64,000 nucleotides of DNA from Anaeromyces robustus (GCA_002104895.1 MCFG01000116.1:92501-156500), one strand, 5' to 3'; shown: positions 33,433-46,862, numbered from the stretch's first letter. The notes: generated by a model from the letters alone, not told the origin. Numbers and translations are program-made.

Positions 33433-33593
33433 AAGAAAGAAAAGAAAAAATTTTGTGTTATTTTTTTTTTTTTTGTATTTAATTTATTATCTATTAAATG
33501 AAAATGAAAATAAAATTCATTAAAGGCTTTATTTTTTTATCTTTTTTTTTTAAGTGATACAAAGTGATACATAAACTATTTATAAATTGGTTA

Positions 33594-33641
<48 letters not shown>

Positions 33642-34701
33642 TAATAAAATTAATTGATAAAAAAAAGTTTAAAAATCATGGAATAATTATATCATAAAAG
33701 AACATGGAATAATTAAAAAAAAAAAATTATTGATATATAATGACATATAAAGTTTAAAAATCATGGAATAATAAAAAAAAAGAATATATATTGACATATA
33801 AAAAAGTTTAAAAATCATGGAATAAATTATATTAAAAAAAAAAATATTATAAAATATACATATATTATAAAATTTTTAATTGTTTTAATTTAAAAAAAGT
33901 CTTTAATAATATCTTTTTTTTTTTTTTTTTTTTTTTTTAATTAATAATATTTAAATAGATATAAATATTATATTTAATTAAAAAATAAATTAATAAATAT
34001 TTATTAAAAAAAAAATTCACTTTTCACATTAAATAATATAAAATAATAAATATTAAATATAATTTTCATCTTATTTAATCTTTTAATGTGATAACTTTTT
34101 TTCATAGTTTGTGATATTATTTTTTTACTATGCTTAAAAATTATAAAAAAACAACTATGTGTTTGTTTTTTTTTTTTTTTTTTTTTTTTTTTTTGTAAAA
34201 AGAACATAAAAATATTCACACATACAAAAAAAAAATTTTTTTTTACTCTAGTATGATAAATTAGGAAACTTTAAGCATGTTCTAATTTAAAATTAAAATA
34301 TTAGCCCATTTTTTTTTATAATAAAAATGATTTAGAGAAATTTGAGAAATTTTTCATGGATTATTTGATAATAAACAATTCTTTAAAATATTTTCAATGT
34401 AAAATACAAGTATATTTAATTAAGAAAATTTTTTTAGACATATGAAAACAAATCTATTTCTCTATTTAAAATTGTTTATTCAGATATTATTGAAAAAAAC
34501 TAAGCTCTTCTTTCTTTAACTTTTTTTGGACAAGTGTATATGTAAATGCAGAATTTATTATTTTTTTATTTTAAAAAAAAATAAAAATAAAGTTATGATA
34601 CGAATTAGATAATCAAATATTATAATTAAGAAAACTTATATTAAATTAAATAATAATAAAAAAAAATTTAATACCACATATAATGAAGCAATAAATTATA
34701 A
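32634..34701. other. intergenic after bZIP
   Basis: AT-rich, no gene. Holds AAATTA runs after the bZIP stop, A/T homopolymers (about 33400-33430, 33917-33939, 34166-34194), a TAAA array (33597-33628), three copies of a short repeat (33666-33824), and a somewhat less AT-rich stretch at 34240-34560 ending in TTTTTTTGGACAAGTGTATA. Confidence 0.55.
33666..33824 (+). repeat. three spaced copies of a 20-bp element
   Basis: AGTTTAAAAATCATGGAATA occurs at 33666 and 33751 and, with at most an end mismatch, at 33805; the last two are preceded by TGACATATAAA-type sequence. A degraded partial copy (ACATGGAATAATTA) lies near 33702. Confidence 0.8.
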
Positions 34702-34899
34702 AGATCCAGTTTGAAGACATTGTTAGATGGAGAATTTGGCTGGTGTGCCACATCTGTTAAAAAATAACGCAAGTGTTCTAAGGGGAACTCATGGAGAACA
34801 GAAATCTCCAGTAGAACATAAGGGTAAAAGTTTCTTTGATTTTGATTTTCAGTGTGAAAACAAGCCATGAAAATATGGCCTATCGATCCTTTAAATCCA
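34702..34899 (+). pseudogene. decayed fragment of large-subunit (25S/28S) rRNA gene
   Basis: The + strand carries, in order, the landmarks of one conserved stretch in the 3' half of fungal 25S rRNA: GATCC..GTTTGAAGACATTG, TTTGGCTGG, CACATCTGTTAAA, GATAACGC-like AATAACGC, CTCATGGAGAACAGAAATCT, CCAGTAGAACA, AGGGTAAAAG, TTTGATTTTGATTTTCAGTG, CCATGAAA, GGCCTATCGATCCTTTA. Conserved blocks are joined by substitutions mostly of G/C to A/T. Only about 200 bp is recognisable out of a >3-kb gene and AT noise resumes at both sides, so this is a non-functional dispersed copy. The opposite strand is open at 34668-34868, the well-known antisense shadow of this rRNA region. Assignment rests on my memory of yeast 25S rRNA. 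Confidence 0.9.
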
Positions 34900-35259
34900 G
34901 TTAAATGAAATTAAATACTTTCAATATAGAATTAAGAATATATATATAAAAAGTGTTTTAGAAATTGTTAATAAACATAATAATAAAAATAATAAAAATA
35001 TATATATAATAACTATTGATTCAAGATAGGTATTAACAATAAAAGATAAAGTTACATTTTAAAGATAAGCTTGTAAAAAAAAAGTTACCAGCAAAAAAAA
35101 GGGTTAAAAGGGCTCTTATATGATACGTATATAACTTAAAATTAACAATAACTATATAGCTTTAATTAAAAAAAGGAAATATAAATCAGTTAAATATAAA
35201 GATAGCATATTTAAATACAGACTTTAATGAAATATAAATATATATATATATTTTAAGCC

Positions 35260-35319
<60 letters not shown>

Positions 35320-36124
35320 TTTTTTGGGGTTAATACTAAAAAATATAATGATTTTATATAAAAAACATTTTTAAAATTAATATATAATGTAATAATAAAT
35401 CAATAAAGTTATAATATAGGGGAAAGAATAGTTATAATAATATAATATGAAATAAGTATTATTATTATTATTTTTTTTTTTTTTGAAATAAAAATATAAT
35501 TATCCATAAAATAATAATAATAATAATAGATACAATAATGATTACAAAGCAAATAATATTAAATAATCACGTATAAAATATATTATTATCATTCAATATT
35601 TTATTAAATAGTTTATAAAATATATAATAAAAATTTACAATAAAACTAAAATTAATACTTTATAATAATTATTTAAATATAAAAGTTATTTGAATAAGTA
35701 ATTAGAAGTAGATCATTTTAATCATATTAAAAATATTTAAATGATTTAAATGTTTTTAAGTATCCACAATTATTTTAATAAAAAGTTTATAATTCATGTT
35801 TAAAAAAAAAACTCTTATTTATAAAATACTATATTTTAGTTTTTTTTTTTTTTTTTTATAATATTTAAAATGTGTTTAGATGATTCATAATCCATCAAAA
35901 GATATTGATTGAGTATTTATACCATGATCTATATTCCATAATATTAATCATTTGAGTTCATTTTCATTACATATTGTGATATAATATTATATTATAATAT
36001 TGTAATAAAAAATTTTTTTCATTAAAAATTTCATTATATATAAAATTTTAAATTTTAAAACGGATTTAATATTAGTATTAATAATAATATTAATAATTGA
36101 TTTTCAAATATTTTCGGTTTTTTC

Positions 36125-36155
<31 letters not shown>

Positions 36156-38380
36156 TGTATATTTCATTTCTAATATTTATTTATAAATTTATAAATTTTT
36201 TATATAATATATTAATAATTTATAGTAATATATATATATAAATATATATTATATATATTATATATATAATTAATTGGAGGAAACTTAATTAAAATTAATA
36301 TGTTTTTTATATTAAGAATATAATTTAAAAATATGATATATACGAATATAATTACCTATAAATTAATTTATATTTAATTCGTTTAACTTTATATTTTATA
36401 CTATTTAATTTTGATTTTTATATAATTATTACATATATTAGAATATATTATAATATATTATATTCCAGTTATAATAGGGGAAAATTTATATATAAATAAT
36501 ACAATACCATAAATAATATAATCTAATATATTAATATATATCTAAATTGAAAAAAAAAGATAATTCTAGTATCATTCAAAAAAAAAATTTTTTTCATAAA
36601 ATTATTCATTTCAACATAAAAAGGAAAAATACTTTAATTTTATTGGTAGATATCACATGAATGAACATTATTTTTTCATCATTTTTTTATACATTAATAT
36701 TTAATTTAAATTTCGTGGTAATTATTAAATTATATGAATAATAAAAAATTTATATTAAATATAATTTATTGTAATATATGATAAATTTTGAATTGAGTGT
36801 TTATACGTAATACAAGAAAAATTAAAAAAAAAATTTGTTTTTTTTGACATTTCAAAATTATAAAATATATTAAATATATTAAATGTCTTTTTTTATAATT
36901 CTTATTTATTAAAAATAATTAATAATATATATAAATATATAAATATATAAATATATAAAAATATAAATATATAAATATATTAATATATAATATATGTATA
37001 TATGTCATTTATATAGTTTATATTAATAAATAACCATATATTATTATATCATTGACTAAAAATTTATTTATTTATTTATTATTTATTCACTTATTTATCA
37101 TAATAAACTCTAATTATTATTATTTTATTTATTTCACAAAGAAATTTTAAAAAAAAAATAAAAACACAAAAAAATTTAATATATCAGAATTTCCTAATTT
37201 TATTTATTTAATTATTCATTTATTTAATTATTTAGTTTATTTATTTATTATATATAAATATATATATATTTTTTTAAATAATTTTCTATTCTATAATTTT
37301 TAATGTTTTTCTTATTTTCTTTATTTTTTTTTTTTTTTTTTTTTTTTGGTTTTGAATTTTAAAAAAAAAAAAAAAAGATAAATAAATAAAATAATAATAA
37401 ATAATTCAAATTAAAATAAGTAAATTAAATAATTAATTTAAAATAATTTAAGCTAAATTTTATTATTATATGAAAAAAACATTTTAATTACAATAATTTA
37501 AAAAAAAAAAACCCTTCAAATATTATATATATAATTTTATTAATAAAGATTATATTTTTTAAAATTATATATGTAATTAATTTTCATTAACCAATTACAT
37601 ATATCATAATTTACATTTTTAATTATTCCTTGATAATATTCTCATAAATTTTATTTCTTCGTTTCAATCTCATTTTTAAAATAATATAAATATAATATCA
37701 TAAATACAACTATTATATGATTAAAGTATAACAGTAAGATTTTTGTTAATAATAAATAATAATTATATTTCCATAATTAAAAATATTTGTAAGTATTAAA
37801 AATTTTATAAATTTTTGAATTTATTTTCAATTTATTTTATTAAAAGTAAAAAAGTAGAAATTTTAAGAAAAAAAAAATAAAAAAAGAAAAAAATATGAAA
37901 ATTAGAATAATTTATAAATTTTAAAATTAAAGAAATGCGTTATAATTTTAATATTTAATTTTTATATTAAACAGATGAAGTTAATTATAAAAGTATAGTT
38001 ATAATATATATATCTATTTTATTATTTTTTTATATTTCTCTATTTATTATTTTATATAAATTATAATTATATATTAATTATTATGAAAATTTCAAAAAAA
38101 AATATTTACATAAATATTGTTGAAATTTGAAATTAATTATATTATTTATTTATTTATTTATTTTATTTATATTTATTTTTGTTTATATATTTAAAATTTG
38201 AATTTTCAACTTTTCAAACAATATTTTATTTATAATAAATTAAATCTAATTTTAAACAATATATATTATTCAAATGCATAAAATTATGCTATAAATACAA
38301 AACAAAACAAAAAAAAAAGCATTCACATATTTTATTAGTTTTTCTCTTTTTTTATTACGATTAAATATAATAAAAAAAAA
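34900..38380. other. 3.5-kb AT-rich intergenic
   Basis: No gene is seen. Notable contents: the 56-T run at 35262-35317, AT and ATAAAT microsatellites near 36220-36265 and 36919-36985, several T-runs, and the promoter of the phosphatase gene at the right end. A short AAAGTTACCA motif near 35081 might be further rRNA remnant but is too short to claim. Confidence 0.55.
35262..35317. repeat. 56-T homopolymer
   Basis: The longest pure homopolymer in the window, about 360 bp to the right of the rRNA fragment. Confidence 0.9.
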
Positions 38381-39964
38381 ATGTTAACAACAATAGAAAA
38401 TAAAGTGGAAGATGCAGTAGCAACTTCAAACGAAAAAGAAAACAATAATTTAAAAGAAATAACAACAGAAACGACAACAGAAACAGATATAAATGATCAA
38501 GATGATTATACTTACAGTTATGAACAAGACCCAAGTTTAAAATCTTTAATGAATAATTTTGATAATTCAGTATTAATCGATTCATTTCAAAATCAATGTT
38601 TACAATTTGATACAGAAAGATTAATGAACGTTAACCCAACCTTTTTTTACAATGATGAAGTATTCAATCCAGAAAATTATGAAATTACTTCAGAAGAACT
38701 TTTTGAAAAATTAGTAAAAGATCGTACAGCATTTATGAACATTTTATTAATTGATTTATCTATTTATTCCAATTTTTCTATTTGTGGTGCACAAATATTT
38801 CCAAATCTAAAACAAACTTGTATTAAATTAAAAGATATAACAGATTTCATTGAAATCAAAAAAGAATTATATAATGCTTGTTATCTTGTTTTTGAAGATC
38901 AATGGGATAGAAAAGATAATAGTACTATTGTTATATTTGACGACGATGGTAAAAGTCAATTTGCTAGAGCATTTACTGAAATATGTATTGAAGGACAATG
39001 GGGTTGCAATGTAAATAGAAAGAATAATTATAATGAATTATACTATTAAATTTTATATTATAGAAATGTTAATAATTTTAATAATTAACTATAATATATA
39101 TATATTAATTATATATCATAAAATATATATATTCATATTATATATTATATTTAATTCTTATACCTATTATTATCTCTGTTTTATAATTATAATTTATTAT
39201 TATGATTATTATATTAAATATTTTTATATTATATTATATGATATATATATATTTTTTTTATATTACAATTTTATATTCATATTTCCCATATTATTAAAAT
39301 AATAAAAATATAAAAGGTTTATATGTTAAAGGATGGTATTTTATCCTTTATGAAGGATTATCCAATTCTTTGTGTATCAGAAGAATTTAATGAAGATGAT
39401 GAATATGATGATGATGATGATGATGATGATTACTATTATAACGAAGGTCTCTACAAAACAATACAAGATAATAATAATATAAATGAACAATATACCAATA
39501 GTATCGAAATGGTCGATATCAACGAAAATAACACTTACAATAATGAATATACTGATAACAATCAAGATATTAATACTATCTTTAATACAGATAATCTTGT
39601 AAATGATATTGCTTTTACAACTAATAATTCATCAATAAATGACGTTGATATGACAAATATTTCTTCATACCAAACTAACGATATCACCATAGATAATAAT
39701 ATACCAAGTATCAATGATATATCAATTTCAATAGAAAATGATTATGATATGAATCCATCTAATTTCAATAATAATGTTAATGGAATAGAAGATAATATAG
39801 ATGTAACAATTGAACAAACGGATAAAAAAAGAAAAATTGAAAAATTAGATGAAGAAAAAGAAAATATTACTAAAAATGAAGAAGAATTGAATAGTATGGA
39901 TTATGAAGAAGAATCTAATCAAATAAATAAAGAAGAACAAGATCAAAATATGATTATCGATGTA

Positions 39965-39996
<32 letters not shown>

Positions 39997-40811
39997 AAAT
40001 AATGAAAATGATAATAATAACAATGATAATACTATTAAAACTGAAGATTCGAATGAAAATATTATAAATACTTCTTCAGAAGTTGATACTGAAAATAATG
40101 ATATATCAACAACAGTTCTTACAGAAAATGATAATAATAATAATAATAATAATAGTAATAGTAATAGTAATAGTAATAATAATACAGTAATCAATTCTGA
40201 AATTGAAATTGAAATTGATAATGAAACTGGAAATGAAGAAAATAATAAAGTTAGTGATAGTATGGCATGTTATGATCCAAGACAAATGGCTATTGCTAAT
40301 ATTGATACTAACAATAAAGTTTTAAAGAATAATCAAACCGAAGAAATAATAAAACTTAGAAAATTCCAAAGATATCTTATTCATAATGTATGGTATGCAA
40401 TGGATAATTCTAATGATGTACCTTTAATGGTTTGCCCTCCATTCTTATATCTTGGAAGTTTATATACATCTCAAGAACATCATTTAATAAATTATAATAT
40501 AAAACATGTTATTCGTTTAGGAACTGATTTTAATATTTCATATACAGATCCTTCTATATTTAATTTTTATAATTTTGATATATTTGATCTTCCAAAAGAA
40601 CCAATAAAAGAACTTTTCCAAAAAGCAAATGAAATTATTGAACAAGCAAGATTAAATCATGAAAATGTTTTAGTTCATTGTCATGCTGGTGTATCAAGAA
40701 GTTCAACAATTATTTTAGCATATCTTATGAGATATAAAGGTATGACTCTTTATGATGCTTGGTGTTCTACATTTAAAATTAGACCAATTATAAGGTATAT
40801 ATATATATCTA

Positions 40812-40848
<37 letters not shown>

Positions 40849-41598
40849 TAAATGATTTAATTTAATTTTTAATTTTATTTTTTTATATTATATATATATA
40901 TTTAAAATCTAATATTCTTTTTTTTTTTTTTCAAAATTTTAAATTATAGACCAAATGATGGATTTGCTATTGCTCTACAAGAATATGAAAAAATTCTTTT
41001 TAATTTTGATCAACCAACTATGCCAGTTGTCGGTATGAGTAATTCTTATCTTTTCTCTATTGAATATTTTGATTTTATATCACGTTTAGAAGAAATGCAT
41101 AAAATAGATCCAAGTGTACCAGTATTCAGACCAGAAAAAACATATGATGATTTATTAAAAGAAGTTAAAGAAGAAGAAGAAGCAAAAGAAATGAATAATT
41201 CAAATGAAACTTCTAATGAATCAACTTCTGATGATATGAAGGAAGAAACTAATAATTCAAATGAAAATTCTAATGAATCAACAACTGATAACATGAAAGA
41301 AGAAACTAATAATGAAGAAATTAAAATTAATGATGAAAAAACAACAATAACAACAACAACAGAAATAAATGAAAATGATAATTCAAATGTAAATAATAAA
41401 AAAGATGAAAATCAAAATAATGAATTAAAAACAGAAAAACAAGAATCTGATAAATCAGAATCAAAAAATGAAACAAATAAAGAAGAATTCAACAAAAAAG
41501 ATATAAAAAAATCTTATTGTTCAAATAGCGTAGATCATAATAATAATAATAATAATAAATTAGACAAAAATAATGAACTTAAAACTAGAGAAGAATAG
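38381..41598 (+). CDS. rhodanese-like + dual-specificity phosphatase (MAPK-phosphatase type), 3 exons
   Basis: Exons 38381-39010, 39317-40794, 40950-41598 join to 918 aa. Residues ~80-235 look like a rhodanese/CH2 domain of the MAP-kinase-phosphatase kind; the join at exon 1/2 restores GCNVYMLKDGILSFMKDYP, the usual end of that fold. A ~300-residue Asp/Asn/Glu/Thr-rich linker with a nuclear-localisation-like KKRKIEKL follows. The phosphatase domain begins with MVCPPFLYLGSLYTSQE and carries the Cys-loop VHCHAGVSRSS (Cys ~665, Arg ~671) with general-acid Asp candidates in FDIFDLP. The C-terminus is a ~170-aa Glu/Asn/Lys/Thr-rich tail with a repeat of (N)SNE(T/N)SNEST. The domain order matches MKPs, so dephosphorylation of a MAP kinase is likely but inferred. 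It is much longer than human MKPs because of the linkers. Confidence 0.88.
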
Positions 41599-42001
41599 AT
41601 TTATATAATTAAATTAAATTAAAATATTTTTTTTTTATTTCAAAATATATATAATTTAATTAGAAAAGATTAAAAGGGAATAATACTTTTTTTTTTCAGT
41701 TTTGGTTTTCTTTTATTCTAAATATATATATATTAATTATAGTATTTTTAGATTTATTTTAAAGGAAAAATTAAAATAAAATAAAATAAAATATGTATAT
41801 ATATATTTTCAAAGAAAAAAAAAAAAAATAAATAAAAAAAAATAAAAAATAAAAAAAAAACAAGAATAAAAACAAAACAAAAAATAAAAAACAAATAAAT
41901 AATAAAAAGAATAAACGAACAAACAAATAAACAAAAAATTAAATTAAAATAAAATAAATAAGATAAAAAAACAATTAAAATTTAAAAAAAAAAAAAAAAA
42001 A

Positions 42002-42041
<40 letters not shown>

Positions 42042-42489
42042 CAATATAAATAATAATCGAGAAAAAAAAAAAGATGATACAAATATATATAAATATAAAA
42101 TTATATATATAGATATGTATTTAATATATTAAAATGTTAAGAAATTAAGTTAATAATAAATAAATAAATAAAAAAATAAATAAAAAAATTATAAAAATAA
42201 ATTTAATTAATATTAATGATTATAATTGTTTTTTTTTTTTTTCTCTTTACTTATAAAGATTATAATAATAATAACGTAAATACGAATAAACATACAAACA
42301 ATTCATATTAATACATCTTTGAAAAAAAAATAAAAAAAGTCAATGTAGAAAAAAAAATAATAAAATAATAAAAAAATAAAAATAAAAAAAAAAAAATAAA
42401 AACCTTTTGATAAATAAATTTTTATATATAGTGTTTTATTTTATTTTTGTCTTTCTATGTTTATTTTCCAGTTTTATTTAATTCGTTAC

Positions 42490-42634
<145 letters not shown>

Positions 42635-42765
42635 ATAATTATTATATTGAATTATATTAAAAGATATGAAATTTTAATATATTAAATTAAAAAATTTATA
42701 TAGTTTAATATATGAAAAAATACATTTTTAAAGGACAATTTTCAATAAAAAAAACTTTTTGAATA

Positions 42766-42783
42766 ATGGCAGCACCACCATAA
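42766..42783 (+). other. possible 5-codon upstream ORF of RPA3
   Basis: ATGGCAGCACCACCATAA encodes M-A-A-P-P and stops 150 bp before the RPA3 start codon. Its GC content contrasts sharply with the surrounding A/T. If it lies in the RPA3 leader it could act as an upstream ORF; whether it is transcribed is unknown. Confidence 0.3.
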
Positions 42784-42933
42784 AAAAAAAAAAATGAAAA
42801 GAATAATTTTTAAACTTTTTTTTATAAATTATTTATTTTATAATAATTATTTTTTTTTCTTTAAAAAAATATTTTTTTATTTGAATAAAAAAAGTTTACT
42901 TTAAATATCTTGACAAATATATATATAAATAAA

Positions 42934-43078
42934 ATGGTTGATTCAGTAGTAATTCCTCGTATTAATTCTTCTATGTTCAGAGATTTCAAAGAAAGAAATG
43001 TTAGAGTTGTTGGTCAAGTTTTATCAGTATGTATTATAAAAAAAATTTCAATTTTTTTTTTTTCATTTATAATTATAA

Positions 43079-43114
<36 letters not shown>

Positions 43115-43899
43115 CTTATCAATATATATTAATTATACCATAATGTATAATTTTATTTAATCTATTCATTAAATTATTAATCATTAAATATTATATTATA
43201 TTTTATTATATAATTATATATAAAATGTTATATATTTTTTTTTAAAAAAAAAAACAATAATTATACAATGTAAATTAAATGGGATGATTTTTATTTTTTC
43301 TAATATATAGAATCAAGGTGACTCTGTAATTATTAAAACAAGTGATCAAGGAAATGTTAGAGTTTCAGTCAATCATGTAATATATCAACAAATTAATTAA
43401 ATTAAAATTAAATAAATATTATTATTTGAATATAAATTATAATAATAAATAAATTTATATTTATTTTTTTATAAAAATATCAACTAATTAATTTACATAT
43501 ACCTTATGGTAATTTTTATTATAATTCATTCCATTTATATTTTATAGTATGGAAATTCATATAATTCAAGATTTGTAGAAGTTATTGGTCAAATTACTGG
43601 TGATGATTCTATAACAGAAACAGCCCCAGCTTTAAGTCTTGGAGATAATTTTGGTAAGTTAAAATAGTAAAATATAACATTGACGTTAACTTTAGCATTA
43701 ATTATAAAAATAATATAATATTGACATTAACATTAACATTAACATTAATTATAAAAATAATATAAAAGTTAATATAAAAGTATAATTATTATAGTTATTA
43801 ATTATTATTATTATTTTTTTTTTTTACAATTTAATAATAGATTTAGAATCATTTGATAAACTTATTCAATATCAAAGAAAGTTCCCCGATATCTTTTAA
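42934..43899 (+). CDS. RPA3: replication protein A 14-kDa subunit, 4 exons
   Basis: Smallest subunit of the single-stranded-DNA-binding RPA trimer used in replication and repair. Exons 42934-43026, 43311-43376, 43548-43653, 43841-43899 join to 107 aa, typical for RPA3 (~110-122). It is one OB fold: PRINSSMFRDFKERNVRVVG (first strand and usual N-terminal signature), GQVLS, GDSVIIKTSDQGNVRVSV, then RFVEVIGQI, and the C-terminal helix LESFDKLIQYQRKFPDIF that mediates trimer formation. All junctions use GTATGT/GTAATA/GTAAGT donors and TAG acceptors. All four exons are shorter than 110 nt, so the gene is hard to see without joining. Confidence 0.93.
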
Positions 43900-44639
43900 A
43901 TTTCTTAAAAACATTAAATTATTTTCTAACATCATATAATACGTATTCATCAATTAAACAAATTCTATATTAATTTTTCCGATATTAAAAAAAAATAGGA
44001 CAATGCAAATTTTAATTTCAAATAATTATAAAAAAAATCTATTATTTTAAATGTTAAATGTAATATAATTATATAACAATTTTTTATCATTATCAAAATA
44101 AATAAATAAAAAATATTTATCCATTTATAAAAAAAAAGACTTTATTATTTAATAATTTTACTTTATAATTATTATTTAACTTTTATTCCTTAATACATTT
44201 TAATTATTGTGATTAAATAATTACGTTACATCTACTTAATATTACTTATTTATTTAATTTAATTTTATTTATTTAATTAATTAATTATTTATTTAATTAT
44301 TTATTTGTTCATTCTCTTATTTATATTTATTAATTTGTTTATTTATTTTTATATATAATTTATTTCAATTTTAATTTATTTATCCATTTATTTTTTAATA
44401 CTTTTGATCCAATATATTAAATCATGATTTTTTTTGACAAACTTTGATTAATAAATATATAACTATAATATAATTGATTAATATATTATAATTAAGTAAA
44501 AAATATATATATTTTATTTATTTATTTATCCTTAACAGTAATAATTTTTAATATTATTATTATTTTTTTTTTCTATAATTTTTTATAATAAAAATTTATT
44601 ATTATATAAAATATAAAAAAAAAAAAACAATATTCGTAT
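43900..44639. other. intergenic between RPA3 and FPGS
   Basis: 740 bp AT-rich spacer with TTTA/TTAA-type repeats (about 44240-44400). No gene seen; contains the FPGS promoter region. Confidence 0.6.
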
Positions 44640-46733
44640 ATGTCTTTTTTATTTTTACCAAAAAATAATTCATTTTTATTAAATAGAAGTTTAAGTCAAT
44701 TTAAAAATTATTATTTATTACAAACCAAATTTAATAACGTTATAAATATTAATTTATTTAATAAAAGATTTTTAAGCATGGAATATCAAAATAAAACTTA
44801 TAATGTAAGTATTTTGTATATTTAATGATAATAATAATTTTTCATATATGACACTTTTTTTATAATTTTTATAAAAAAAAAAATCATAAAACTATAATAG
44901 TAATTATTAATTTTTTTATTGTTTATTTATATTTTTATCTATACTATTTTTTTTCTTTATTCTTAATACTTGATATTATTATTATATTCTCGGTTGAAAT
45001 TTATTAAAATGGCAAAATTCATTATTGAAAATTTATTTTTATAATTATTTTTTTTAAATATATTAGGACGCTGTTGAAACATTAAATTCACTTCAAACAA
45101 ATGCTAAAATTTTAGAATTAATTAAAAAATCAAGAGGAAATATCAATAAATATAGTTTACCTGAAACTCTTGATTTTCTTAGAAGATTAAATTATGAGGT
45201 TAATAAATATATTTAACAAATAATGAAATGAATTAATTTCATTTATATAATTTAAAAAGAAAGTCCATAAAAAAAAAAATTAACTAATTTAAATTATATA
45301 TATAATAATGTTAATTTATTTTAATTATAATAATTGTCATTAGCCAAAGGACTTAAATAAATTAAATATAATTCATGTTGCTGGTACAAAAGGAAAAGGT
45401 TCAACATGTGCTTTTTGTAATACAATTTTAAGAAATGTTTCAATTCCAAATAAAAAGCAATTAAAAACAGGTATAATAAATATTTTTTTAAAAATAAATA
45501 AAATATATAATTTTTTTTTATAAATTATATTATATGGAAAATTAATAAAATAATATATATAAATAAATATATTGAAATTTCAATTATACTATTAATAATA
45601 AGGTTTATATTCTTCTCCACACATTATGGAAGTCAGAGAAAGAATTAGAATTAACGGTGAACCATTAAGTAAAGAACTTTTTACAAAATATTTCTTTGAA
45701 ACATATGAAATGTTTGAAAAAACTAAAGTAAGATACAAAAAATAAAAAATAAAAAAAAAAAAAACTTCAATTATTATCATTTTTTTTATTTTATATGTAT
45801 ATGCATTTAACAATTATTATTATTATTTTTATATTATATATATTTAACATAACATACATATATGACTTAAATATCATAAAATAATATTTATATATATATA
45901 TTTATTTTATTTATAAATATATTATTAAATATTATTATTAAAGGAAGAAGCTGTAAAAAAGGAACAACCTGAAAAACCAACATACTTTAGATTTTTAACT
46001 TTAATGGCTTTCCATACTTTTATTAAAGAAAATGTAAATTAATTATATAATATATATATATTAAATGAAATAATATAATAATTATTCTAATATCCCAAAA
46101 AAAAAAAAAAAAAATACAAAAATTTTATATATATTTATATAAAAGGTTGATGTAGCTATTATTGAATGTGGTATGGGAGGTGAATATGATTCAACTAATA
46201 TCATTGAAAAACCAGTTGTATGTGCTATTACTTCACTTGGTATTGATCATCAACATGTTTTAGGTAATACATTAAAAGAAATTGCTTGGCATAAAAGTGG
46301 TATTATTAAGGTATAGAATTATTATATATATATAATAAAAATTAATATTTTAATATATATATAAAGAAATAATAATATTTACCCAATTTATTTGTAATAA
46401 TAACCATTTGATTTTTAATTATACATATAAAAGAATGATGTTCCAGTTATTAGTGCTAATCAATTACCAGAAGCTTTAGAAGTTATTAAAGAAAGAAATA
46501 ATGAATTACATGTAAGTATAAAGAAAAAAAAATAAAATAATTAAATATAATAATATTTAATAATAGTAATAATAAAAAATCAATAATATTAATAACGAAT
46601 ATTATTTTTATTATTATTATATATATAGGGAAAAGAATTAATTGTTGCTGAAGACCTTAGAAATAACGCTATTTTCAAAGATATTAAATTAGGTATGAAA
46701 TAATAATAAATAATGATTAAGATAATAATAATA

Positions 46734-46791
<58 letters not shown>

Positions 46792-46862
46792 TAACAATTA
46801 AAATAAATATTTTATATTAATTTTTATTATTATTAATATATATTTTAATCTATGTTTGTCAA

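Noticed and set aside
34668-34868. 66-codon minus-strand frame starting M-A-C-F-H-T
   Set aside because: It is the antisense of the rRNA fragment; similar 'proteins' in databases come from the complement of 28S rRNA.
35081-35110. Further rRNA remnant (AAAGTTACCA)
   Set aside because: Only about 10 bases agree with rRNA downstream of the fragment and the surrounding alignment fails.
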